From: an uncultured Sphingobacteriales bacterium
GTDB taxonomy: Bacteria > Bacteroidota > Bacteroidia > Chitinophagales > Chitinophagaceae
Length of the DNA: 64,000 nt
Direction: 5' to 3'
Assembly: GCA_937991535.1 (NCBI GenBank)
Contig: CALKHN010000052.1
Span: 62,001-126,000, forward strand
A model generated the notes under the pieces. That model saw only the letters and a list, made by a program, of their open reading frames with translations. It had not been told where the DNA came from and ran no database searches. Positions 18,916 through 27,202 of this stretch are shown here, piece after piece; position 1 is the stretch's first letter; the number at the start of each line of letters is the position of its first letter. Made by a program: the position numbers and the translations under genes.

Positions 18916-20079
18916 CTATAATAATTTTTCCGTGCCATCAGCTATCTGTACCGCATAGGCGCTGAGCGTTAAGCCTGTAGCCTCCCGGTACTGTGCACTC
19001 ACTTTTTCAACCAGCGCATCTACAGCATTTTCTTTTACAAGGTTTATGCTGCATCCTCCAAAGCCGCCTCCCATCATCCTGGAGCCAAGCACATTTTTTT
19101 CATTGCGCACATATTGAACCAGCCAGTCGAGTTCACTGCAGCTCACTTCATATTCCTTACTCAGGCCTTCATGCGTACGAAACATTTTTTGTCCTAAGGC
19201 GGCTATGTCACCTTTTTTGAGATCATCACATGCGGCGAGTAAGCGAAGATTTTCCTCCAGCACATATTTGCAACGCTTATATATTAATGCATCTTTTGGC
19301 AGCACGTGCTGCTGAAGCAATTCAAGCGACACGTCACGCAGTGATTTCACTTCCGGCATTTGCTGCTGCACCCAGGCCACCCCCTGTTCACATTGCTGCC
19401 TGCGGGTATTGTATTCCGAAGATGCCAGCGAATGTGATACATTGGAATTAAAAAGTACGATCCTGATCCCTTCCATGTGTAAAGGCACATACTGGTATTC
19501 AAGGCTGCGGCAATCCAACTGTATAGCATGATCTGCTTTACCAAACACCGATGCGAACTGGTCCATAATACCGCACTTTACCCCGGCAAATTCATGCTCA
19601 GCGGCCTGTGCCATTTTTACTATTTGTATTCTTGAGAGCCCAAGTGCAAACAATTCATTCAATGCATACAAAACACTGCACTCCACCGCTGCAGAAGATG
19701 ACAAACCAGCGCCTATTATAATATCCCCATCCAGCAACAGGTTAAATCCGCCAATAACAATGCTATGCTTCGATAACTGGTCAACTACCCCAAGCACATA
19801 ATCCGTCCAGCTTTTTAACGGGCGCACTTCAGCTATTTTACAAGTGTAGGTTTTGTTAAATGCAAGCGAAGCGAGCGCTATGTTATCGTCATTTCTTTTG
19901 CTAATGGCAACATAGACGGCTTTATCTATTGCCGCGGGAAGCACAAATCCCTCATTATAATCCGTATGTTCACCAATGATGTTTATTCTTCCCGGAGAAC
20001 AAACCAACAGGGGTTCTGCCTGAAAGCGCTGCCTGAAATTTCTCCTCAATGCATCTGCGTCATATTTGCTGAATTTCAT
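18916..20079 (-). CDS. galK: Galactokinase
   Basis: 387 aa GHMP kinase. The N-terminal galactose-binding signature is GRINIIGEHTDYNEGFVLP (about 30-48), motif 2 is GAGLSSSAAVE (about 128-138) and motif 3 is GGGFGGCSI near residue 340. It phosphorylates alpha-D-galactose with ATP to galactose-1-phosphate, the first Leloir step. No galT or galE is in the window. It lies 4 nt after the LacI-type regulator gene, so the regulator and kinase are cotranscribed. Confidence 0.95.
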   Translation of the reverse strand: MKFSKYDADALRRNFRQRFQAEPLLVCSPGRINIIGEHTDYNEGFVLPAAIDKAVYVAISKRNDDNIALASLAFNKTYTCKIAEVRPLKSWTDYVLGVVDQLSKHSIVIGGFNLLLDGDIIIGAGLSSSAAVECSVLYALNELFALGLSRIQIVKMAQAAEHEFAGVKCGIMDQFASVFGKADHAIQLDCRSLEYQYVPLHMEGIRIVLFNSNVSHSLASSEYNTRRQQCEQGVAWVQQQMPEVKSLRDVSLELLQQHVLPKDALIYKRCKYVLEENLRLLAACDDLKKGDIAALGQKMFRTHEGLSKEYEVSCSELDWLVQYVRNEKNVLGSRMMGGGFGGCSINLVKENAVDALVEKVSAQYREATGLTLSAYAVQIADGTEKLL

Positions 20080-20083
20080 TTTT

Positions 20084-21109
20084 CTATTTATGTTTTTTCC
20101 TGGTGCTCGATTGCCGGCATATCAACTCTGGCTGAAGTACCAGTTTGGGAGACGGTATTTTTGACCACTCTTTGTTATTCCTGGTTTCAAAAAACAATTT
20201 GGCTGCCTCTTCTCCCATATGAACAGTTTGCTGATTTACGGTTGACAGAGAGGGTGTAATATACTCACCAAATGCTTCATTGGCAAAACCAACAATGGCA
20301 ATATCGCAGGGAATTTTTTTATTTACCGCCTTAATAGCCTGTATAGCGCCCAGCGCGGTAAAATCTTCTACTGCAAAAACGGCATCAATCGTTTGTGAAA
20401 ACAACTGGTTCATACAATCCCTGCCCGATTCTATACTTACTTTGCCATACACGATCAGGTTATCATCCACCGGTATGTTATGCACATTCAAAGCGTCAAT
20501 ATACCCTCTTAAGCGCTGATTAAAGATCGTAACATGCTGTTGTCCGCCAATATGGGCGATACGCGTACATCCCTGCTCAATCAAATGCCGCGTAGCATTA
20601 AAGGCGCCCTGGTAATCATCCACCACTACCGAAGGTACCCCAAGCGTATCATTGGCCCTGTCAAAAAGAATGAGTGGTACATTCCGCTTTTTTAAAGCTG
20701 CGTAATGATCCAGGTTAATGGTGTTCTTCGAAATAGAAGCGAGCACACCTTCCACCTGTGAGCGCAGGAAAGTTTCTATTCCCTTTTTTTCAAATTCGTA
20801 TAATTCGTTAGACTGGTATATGAGTACATTGTACCCGTTTTCGCTCATCACCTTTTCTATACCATGAATAACAGATCCAAAAAAATTGATCTCAGCACTC
20901 GGAATAATCACTCCAACAATCTTTGAACGGCCCAACCGCAGCGAAGTAGCTATCTTATTGGGATGATAGTTCAGCTTCTTAGCCATTTGCTGTACCGCTT
21001 TCCTGGTGGTATCTTTTACAGCCGGATGGTCATTGAGCGCACGTGAAACAGTAGCCACCGCTATATTCAGTTCTTTTGCTATGTCGAGAATAGTGGCCGG
21101 CTGACTCAT
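20084..21109 (-). CDS. LacI-family transcriptional regulator
   Basis: 341 aa. The N-terminal helix-turn-helix (TILDIAKELNIAVATVSRAL, residues 6-25) is followed by the hinge helix ending NKIATSLRLGRS and a periplasmic-binding-protein-like effector domain (NFFGSVIHGIEKVM, VDDYQGAFNATRHLIEQG, GFANEAFGEYITPSLSTV). Effectors of this class are sugars or sugar phosphates; the context points to galactose or a related sugar. Its likely operator is the perfect palindrome at 30419-30440 upstream of susC, which has the central CG and TGGAAACGTTTCCA form typical of LacI/GalR sites. Confidence 0.9.
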   Translation of the reverse strand: MSQPATILDIAKELNIAVATVSRALNDHPAVKDTTRKAVQQMAKKLNYHPNKIATSLRLGRSKIVGVIIPSAEINFFGSVIHGIEKVMSENGYNVLIYQSNELYEFEKKGIETFLRSQVEGVLASISKNTINLDHYAALKKRNVPLILFDRANDTLGVPSVVVDDYQGAFNATRHLIEQGCTRIAHIGGQQHVTIFNQRLRGYIDALNVHNIPVDDNLIVYGKVSIESGRDCMNQLFSQTIDAVFAVEDFTALGAIQAIKAVNKKIPCDIAIVGFANEAFGEYITPSLSTVNQQTVHMGEEAAKLFFETRNNKEWSKIPSPKLVLQPELICRQSSTRKKHK

Positions 21110-21161
21110 GGGGTATTACAATGTATTTATGTTAACTGTTGCCTGCATCGTATTTAACATA

Positions 21162-21446
21162 TTATTTCATTACCGTGGATTCATTATCGCCGAATGGCGC
21201 CATTCCTTTTTTCCAGGCAGCATCATTAAAGCCGGCATTCATCCACTCATCGGCAGGTTGCGTTTCTGTATATGCTGCTTCAAATGGCTTTTCATCCCCG
21301 GCGGGAATGATGCTGTTGTATTCTTTTCCGAGATCACCCAAATAAGGATCATGTGCTATTAACGGATAAGCGGGAGCACGAAGAACCTGGGCTACTAATA
21401 ATCCCAAGGAGAAATAAACGGCAGGCAAAGCACAAACTTTTTTCAT
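21162..21446 (-). pseudogene. Remnant of a glutaminase-A-like (DUF4964/4965) gene
   Basis: A 94-codon reading frame retains a signal peptide and then RAPAYPLIAHDPY, the conserved N-terminus of large (about 820 aa) exported glutaminase-like proteins. The following piece, from EYNSIIPAGDEKPFE to WKKGMAPFGDNES, comes from an interior part of the same kind of protein. The segment between them and the whole C-terminal bulk are missing. Family length and domain order are from general knowledge; the deletion is inferred. It lies 15 nt after the GH43 gene, in the operon, and is almost certainly non-functional. Confidence 0.65.
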
Positions 21447-21461
21447 TTTCCTCGTTCTTGT

Positions 21462-22529
21462 TTATTCAAAAAAATCACTACTTCCCGAAGGAACGGGCAG
21501 CCTCGTTTCCTTTTTTACAGGTGAGCCGAACCGGGGTGTGCCGTCGCTGTTCCAGGTAAAAGGTTGTGCCCTGGGCGAACGATGCCCGCCACAGCCTTGT
21601 CCGGGTAAGGCATTGGCATGATATAATATCCAGTCTTCTTTACCATCGGGCGATTTAAAAAATGAATTGTGTCCCGGAGCATACACGCCGTTTTCTTTGG
21701 ATTGTTTAAACACAGGAAGGGGCGCCTTTTCCCATTCAGCAATGTCCATCAAATTATCTGAGCCCGTAAACCGCAATAAGCCTAACGCGTAAAAATCGGT
21801 CCAGCAGCCGCTTGCAGAGAATACGATAAACAGTTGGTTGCCATTGAAGAGGGCCTGCGGTCCTTCGTTTACACTTACATGTGGGGGATTATCCGCATCA
21901 TACAAATCACCATGAGTTTCCCACTCCAGTTCAGGTTTTGAAATGCATACCCTGCTGCCATCAATTGTCCATGGATTCTTCATTTTGGCGATATAAATAT
22001 TTTGTTGTCCGTTCACATCTCCTGCCCAGCCCGACCAGATCATGTACAATTGTTTCCGGTAAAAGAAAACGTTTCCATCAATGGCCCATTTATCAGCCGG
22101 GTCGGCAACTTTTCCCTTAAACTTCCATTCGCCGGTCATAGGATCCGCCGATTCATTTTCCAGTACATACATCCGGTGATTGCTATTGTTTCCATCATCA
22201 GCCGCAAAGTATACATACCATTTATTTTCAATAAAATGAATTTCGGGTGCCCAGAGTTGCTTTGAATACAGGGTACCAGCAGGTGGCGTAAAAATATCTT
22301 TCCGTTGTGCATTTTTCAGATCAGCCAGGTTTTTGGTTTTCCATATCGCGATCCGGTTGCTCAAAGTATGTGTATAGTAGTAATAACCATCCTTATAAAA
22401 TGAAAAGGGATCAGCGCCCGAAGGCAGTAGCGGATTGCGGAACATGTGCTTGTTACTATCCTGCGATTGGGTTTTGCAGGAAATAAGCAATACGGGGATA
22501 AGAAACAGTATCAGAATGAGGTGCTTCAT
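21462..22529 (-). CDS. Glycoside hydrolase family 43 lipoprotein
   Basis: 355 aa. The signal ends LLISC (lipid Cys18). The GH43 propeller is evident: PSGADPFSFYKDGYYY with the catalytic-base Asp, AIDGNVFF with the modulating Asp and VNEGPQAL with the acid Glu. The late YAPGHNSFFKS motif recurs in arabinanase-like members. It probably acts on arabinose-containing side chains at the cell surface. It lies 87 nt after the GH2 gene, with a REP palindrome in that gap. Confidence 0.85.
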   Translation of the reverse strand: MKHLILILFLIPVLLISCKTQSQDSNKHMFRNPLLPSGADPFSFYKDGYYYYTHTLSNRIAIWKTKNLADLKNAQRKDIFTPPAGTLYSKQLWAPEIHFIENKWYVYFAADDGNNSNHRMYVLENESADPMTGEWKFKGKVADPADKWAIDGNVFFYRKQLYMIWSGWAGDVNGQQNIYIAKMKNPWTIDGSRVCISKPELEWETHGDLYDADNPPHVSVNEGPQALFNGNQLFIVFSASGCWTDFYALGLLRFTGSDNLMDIAEWEKAPLPVFKQSKENGVYAPGHNSFFKSPDGKEDWILYHANALPGQGCGGHRSPRAQPFTWNSDGTPRFGSPVKKETRLPVPSGSSDFFE

Positions 22530-22562
22530 CTGAGTTGTGGCTTTTTATTTATGGTTTATGTA

Positions 22563-22613
22563 AACCTGTTAGGTCTGCTCAGCGGCAAAGCAACCCGGCA
22601 GACCTGACAGGTT
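22563..22613. repeat. REP-like palindrome between GH43 and GH2 genes
   Basis: The arm AACCTGTTAGGTCTGC (22563-22578) pairs with GCAGACCTGACAGGTT (22598-22613) with one mismatch. It is inside the operon, so it could modulate mRNA stability or cause partial termination between the two enzyme genes. Confidence 0.85.
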
Positions 22614-22616
22614 GGC

Positions 22617-24470
22617 CTACTTCATCTTCACCAGGTTTTTATTATACAACTGCTGATGCAGTTGCTTTAGCCTTTCCAAAGGCATTTTCATTATCTTCCT
22701 GTCGTAAGTCATCAGTCCGTTCACTTCCACTTCCACGTCTGTCGTTTGTGTGTATATTGCCGCCGAAAGACCTAAGGGAATAAGGGGTGTAAGATCATTG
22801 ATGAGACGTGTATAACGGTCAAGCAACTCATCACGGTTTTTAAAACTCTGGTATCCCCAGTTGTCCTTCTCCTGCCAGGTATGCCCTTCAACCGGCAGGC
22901 CCAGTCCGCCAAATTCTCCCAGTGTCAATATTTGTTTTTCACCAAATATTTCCGGCGAAGGCATTTGCGGATCGGGGTAATTGTGAATATCAAGAATATG
23001 ACCCACAGCAAAAAAGTTTCCTCCGCTGGCTTCATTCACGAGCCGCGAAGGATCGAACTGCATCGTCCATTCTGTAATTTCTTTCGTTTTAAATTGCCCC
23101 CATGCTTCATTAAAAGGCACCCATACCACAATGGAAGGAAAATTATGTAAGGCGGTCATGATGGCTTTCCATTCGGTATGGTAAATGGCTTCAGATTCTG
23201 CGCTCCGCTGCTTATCGTGATTTTTGCCCGAAATTTGTCCTACCCGCATATCCCATTTGTTTCCACCCATATCGCCGCTGGGCATATCCTGCCAAACCAG
23301 CATGCCCAGTTTATCGCAATGATAATACCACCGGGCGGGTTCTACTTTTACATGTTTGCGGATCATATTAAAACCCATTGCTTTGGTTTGCTCCACATCA
23401 TATTTAAGTGCTTCATCTGTTGGTGCGGTATACAAACCGTCGGGCCACCAGCCCTGATCAAGCGGTCCGTATTGGAATACAAATTCATTGTTCAGCAACA
23501 TTCTTTTTATACCGCTGTTATCCGTAGCCTCCGAAATTTTACGCATAGCGAAATAGCTGCCCGCTTCATCTATCACTTTCCCTTTGCGGGTAACCGTGTA
23601 TTTAAGATCGTACAGGAAAGGATGGTCAGGCGTCCAAAGTTTGGGATTGCTTATCGTTAAGGCAACTACCTCTTCACCCTTTACTGTTTGCTCTGCCACC
23701 TGTTGCCGGCCATCGTATGCAATAACCTTTACTGCGTCGCCGGGCTGCAGGTTTTCTATATCCACTTTTACGGAAAGCGTTTGTTTATTTATATCGGGCG
23801 TTTGAACAGTTGACGCAATATAGGTAGAAGGCACATTCTCTAACCACACGGTTTGCCAGATGCCTGTTACCGGCGTGTACCATATACCGTGAGGGTTTTT
23901 GATCTGTTTGCCGCGTGGCTGCGGACCGTCATCGCTGGGGTCCCAAACCCTTACAGCTATCTCCTGCTGCTTTCCTTTTTTAAGCGCAGCACTTATATCG
24001 AACGAAAAAGGATCATACCCACCCTCGTGCGAACCCACTTTCATACCATTCACATATACATCGCACTGCCAGTCGACCGCGCCAAAGTGGAGCAATACTT
24101 TTCCTTTTCTGAATGCATTGGCTACCTCCACCCCACGTTTGTACCAGAGCACACTGTCTTTCCCCACGGTTTTACCTACTCCCGAAAGCGCAGATTCCAC
24201 TGGATAAGGAACAAGGATTTTACCGCCAAAAGCAGTGGGCTCAGCGTTACCTGATGCTTTGGGAACAATGGCATATTGCCAGAGTCCGTTCAAATTCATC
24301 CAACTTTCCCGGGTGAGTTGAGGTCTGGGGTATTCGGGCAAAGGCTGTTCGGGTTCTATATCTGCTGCCCATTGTGTTATAATTTTACCCGAAACAGGCT
24401 TCCACGCTTCCTGTGCATATAATCCTATAGTGATCGTTCCAAATAAAACCAAAGAAAAAAATTGCTTCAT
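22617..24470 (-). CDS. Glycoside hydrolase family 2 protein
   Basis: 617 aa with a signal peptide ending GLYAQ. Order: sugar-binding jelly-roll (about 45-220), immunoglobulin-like domain (about 220-315) and a TIM barrel. The barrel has acid/base Glu in VPFNEAWGQF near residue 455 and nucleophile Glu in LTLGEFGGLGL near residue 518. GH2 includes beta-galactosidases, beta-glucuronidases and beta-mannosidases; galK and galM downstream favour galactose-releasing activity but do not prove it. The protein is rather short for a beta-galactosidase. It belongs to the susC-led operon. Confidence 0.85.
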   Translation of the reverse strand: MKQFFSLVLFGTITIGLYAQEAWKPVSGKIITQWAADIEPEQPLPEYPRPQLTRESWMNLNGLWQYAIVPKASGNAEPTAFGGKILVPYPVESALSGVGKTVGKDSVLWYKRGVEVANAFRKGKVLLHFGAVDWQCDVYVNGMKVGSHEGGYDPFSFDISAALKKGKQQEIAVRVWDPSDDGPQPRGKQIKNPHGIWYTPVTGIWQTVWLENVPSTYIASTVQTPDINKQTLSVKVDIENLQPGDAVKVIAYDGRQQVAEQTVKGEEVVALTISNPKLWTPDHPFLYDLKYTVTRKGKVIDEAGSYFAMRKISEATDNSGIKRMLLNNEFVFQYGPLDQGWWPDGLYTAPTDEALKYDVEQTKAMGFNMIRKHVKVEPARWYYHCDKLGMLVWQDMPSGDMGGNKWDMRVGQISGKNHDKQRSAESEAIYHTEWKAIMTALHNFPSIVVWVPFNEAWGQFKTKEITEWTMQFDPSRLVNEASGGNFFAVGHILDIHNYPDPQMPSPEIFGEKQILTLGEFGGLGLPVEGHTWQEKDNWGYQSFKNRDELLDRYTRLINDLTPLIPLGLSAAIYTQTTDVEVEVNGLMTYDRKIMKMPLERLKQLHQQLYNKNLVKMK

Positions 24471-24564
24471 GATGATTGCTTTGTATGATAATATTTAAAC
24501 AATATTCTGCAATAATAGCAATAACCCGTCGTACAAAAACATTCGGTTACGGAATCCATTATTG

Positions 24565-25266
24565 TTAAAAGTTAAGCTTCTGCACCGGCGAAAAGATTAT
24601 ATCTTCCACCCCGGCTATCTTTAATCCGATGCGGGCAAACACATAGTTTTGAGCAGGCACAATGGCTGGCACACTGGTTTCAAGAGTAATATTGCCGATA
24701 TCTGTAATGGAAGAACCGGCAATATCCGTAAAAGCGATATTGTTAGCACCCGAAACAAACTGGGTTTTATTGATATACAGGCTTACCCTTTCTATATTTT
24801 TTGCATCGGCGCCAGTAATAATCTGTTCCACCGCAAAGGAACCTGAAATTTTGCCTCCGCCCGCCGTAAGCTGGGCATTTCTCAGCATATAATATGGCGT
24901 AACTTCAATATCCAGTTCCTGATTGCCTTTAAGGTTTATGGACAAACTGTCGGGTGCACCCGAAGCTGTCTTTTTCCATACAAACGGTCCCTGGTCATTG
25001 GGAATAACAAACTTATAGTCGCCATTGAAGAGCAGCATCGAATAACTGCCATCCGGAGCAAACGTGCCGCCTATAGCGCCTACTTTACCAAACCCATACT
25101 GATACAGTTGAAAAGGCACACGATCGTACTCCACCTGTATGGCTTCGCCCTGGTATACCAGTTTGCCGCTGAGCTTTGTTTTTGGCGGATCGTAATTGTC
25201 TTTTTTACAAGACATAAAAGCAGCAGCCGTTACCAGTATGATGATATGATGATATGTAATTTTCAT
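24565..25266 (-). CDS. DUF3823-type surface lipoprotein of the SusCD system
   Basis: 233 aa with a lipoprotein signal (AAAFMSC, Cys20). Two beta-sandwich-like modules follow. The first starts KLSGKLVYQGEAIQVE and contains GTFAPDGSYSMLLFNGDYKFVIP; the second spans about 120-233. The family stands directly downstream of susD in many Bacteroidota loci and is thought to bind glycans outside the cell, much like SusE/SusF. It lies 20 nt after the susD stop. Confidence 0.75.
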   Translation of the reverse strand: MKITYHHIIILVTAAAFMSCKKDNYDPPKTKLSGKLVYQGEAIQVEYDRVPFQLYQYGFGKVGAIGGTFAPDGSYSMLLFNGDYKFVIPNDQGPFVWKKTASGAPDSLSINLKGNQELDIEVTPYYMLRNAQLTAGGGKISGSFAVEQIITGADAKNIERVSLYINKTQFVSGANNIAFTDIAGSSITDIGNITLETSVPAIVPAQNYVFARIGLKIAGVEDIIFSPVQKLNF

Positions 25267-25286
25267 AAACAGAAGTTTTTAAGTAC

Positions 25287-27188
25287 TTATTGATTGGGTT
25301 GCCTTACGATCTTTGGATTATTGGAACGCACATTATCATCAATAAAAGAATAATAATTGCCCAACTGAAAATTGTTAGCGCCTGTAACCAATGAAGGCAG
25401 TACGATCTTGTATATCCATTTGCCATTATTGGGGCTGGAGGGATTATGATATTTGTACGGCCACAATGCATAAGGCTGTGTATTCCTTTTGGTAGCCTTG
25501 CCAATATTGGAAAGCAGGTCGGCTTCGGTCATTTTGTTGCCGTCCCACACTTTGGTGGCCAACCGCCAGCGCTTCATATCATACAGAATATGTCCTTCAA
25601 ATGCCAGTTCCACCCTGCGTTCATGCACAATTCTGTCGAAAGTTATATCGCCGGCCGCCAATGGAATAACCAAACCGGCCCTTGTCCTTACCTGGTTCAT
25701 ATACCCGGCTGCTACATCAGGCTGTCCCAGTTCAAATGCCGCTTCGGCAGCGTTCAATAATACTTCGCCAAACCGGTAACGCTGGAAAGGAACTTCACTG
25801 CTGGTTCCGCGGGAGCCGCCGCCGGGTGCAGGATCGAGGTACTTCCGAATATAAAACCCGCTTTGAGCGGTAAACTCCTTTGCATTAATAGGCCCGTCAA
25901 ATCCCACTACCTGCACAGGATTGGTTCCACCCGGCAGCACTTTCTGAGCACCCCTGTCGTCGCCGGTTAGTATGCTGCCATCTGCCAACTGGTATCCTGC
26001 CCATATATCTACATTCCGTCCTTTAAAAGCAGTACCCGGTAAAATAACGGTTCCGGACAACCGTGCGTCGCGGCCTTCAAAAATATCGGACTGGTTGGCA
26101 TAATAAATGGGATTGCCTGAACCATCCTCAACGGGAAGCGGACCATAGGTATTGTCTAATTTCTCAAAGGATTCCACCAGGTTCAGAGAAGGATTGATGC
26201 GACCGCCTTCTTCCTCCTCGGCGCCATAGCGTGGCTGGTTCCAGCCGGTGAAATAATGTACTTTCCCGCTTTTTAATTTAAAATCTTCTATAAAAATAGA
26301 TTCGGGATTATTGTTCTTATCTAAGAACAGTCCGTAAAAATTCTCAGCGAGGTCGGGCTTGCTATTGTATAATGCATATCCGCCTGCGCTGCCATCAATT
26401 ATTTCCTTTGCCGCGTTCAGGGCTTTTGTATAATAATCGTTTGCCATGCCAGCAGGAATGCCTACTTCGCCACCAGGCAAAGCAACCTGTGGTGTGGTTG
26501 CGCCATATTTTGCGATTGAAGCAGCGTACAAAGCCGCTCTTGATTCCATGGCCAGCGCGGCGCCCTTAGATGCCCTGCTTTTTACGTTGGCATCTGCAGG
26601 TAAATCATTTTTAATGGATTCCGCTTCGCTTATCACAAAATCATACATCTCCGATTCCTTGGCCCGGGGATGCTGCAGGTAGCCGGGGTCTCCTTTAAAA
26701 TCATACAACAATGGTTCAGTGATCAAAGGAACCCCGCCCAAACGCTTGGTAATCTCAAAATAAAAATTGGCGCGTAAAAAACGGGCTTCAGCAAGAAAGC
26801 GCTTTTTATCGCCAGCCGATAAATTGGGCGCGGCTTCGCAACGCTGTAAAAACAGGTTCAGCTCGCGGATATATGCATACGAATCGAACCAGTTGATACC
26901 CCATTCGCCATAGCCCCAGCCGGTTCTTTGTACAATATAAGCACGGCCGTTTTCGGAAGGAAAGCTTTCGCTGAAATCGGCAAAAGTTGCCCAGTCTTCA
27001 AGAGAAGAAAAATCCAATTGCCGGTTATACAAATTGCCCAGGATGGATAATACCTGCGCGGGATCAGAAAAAGCCGATTCATTGTCCAAAATGGAAATAG
27101 GCTTTACATCAAGGAAGTCCTTGTCTTTTTTGCAACTTCCCGCACCTAGTACGGCGGCAAACAATATGAATTGAAATATCTTTTTCAT
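25287..27188 (-). CDS. SusD/RagB-family glycan-binding lipoprotein
   Basis: 633 aa. The lipobox LGAGSC puts the lipidated Cys at residue 19. The SusD N-terminal region shows LSAGDKKRFLAEARFLRANFYFEI, a TPR-type segment, and the C-terminal part shows RFGEVLLNAAEAAFELGQ and VHERRVELAFEGHILYDMKRW, all standard signatures. It forms the lid of the SusC transporter on the outer surface and binds glycan fragments. It lies 14 nt after susC. Confidence 0.92.
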   Translation of the reverse strand: MKKIFQFILFAAVLGAGSCKKDKDFLDVKPISILDNESAFSDPAQVLSILGNLYNRQLDFSSLEDWATFADFSESFPSENGRAYIVQRTGWGYGEWGINWFDSYAYIRELNLFLQRCEAAPNLSAGDKKRFLAEARFLRANFYFEITKRLGGVPLITEPLLYDFKGDPGYLQHPRAKESEMYDFVISEAESIKNDLPADANVKSRASKGAALAMESRAALYAASIAKYGATTPQVALPGGEVGIPAGMANDYYTKALNAAKEIIDGSAGGYALYNSKPDLAENFYGLFLDKNNNPESIFIEDFKLKSGKVHYFTGWNQPRYGAEEEEGGRINPSLNLVESFEKLDNTYGPLPVEDGSGNPIYYANQSDIFEGRDARLSGTVILPGTAFKGRNVDIWAGYQLADGSILTGDDRGAQKVLPGGTNPVQVVGFDGPINAKEFTAQSGFYIRKYLDPAPGGGSRGTSSEVPFQRYRFGEVLLNAAEAAFELGQPDVAAGYMNQVRTRAGLVIPLAAGDITFDRIVHERRVELAFEGHILYDMKRWRLATKVWDGNKMTEADLLSNIGKATKRNTQPYALWPYKYHNPSSPNNGKWIYKIVLPSLVTGANNFQLGNYYSFIDDNVRSNNPKIVRQPNQ

Positions 27189-27202
27189 ACACTACTTTTA
27201 GT

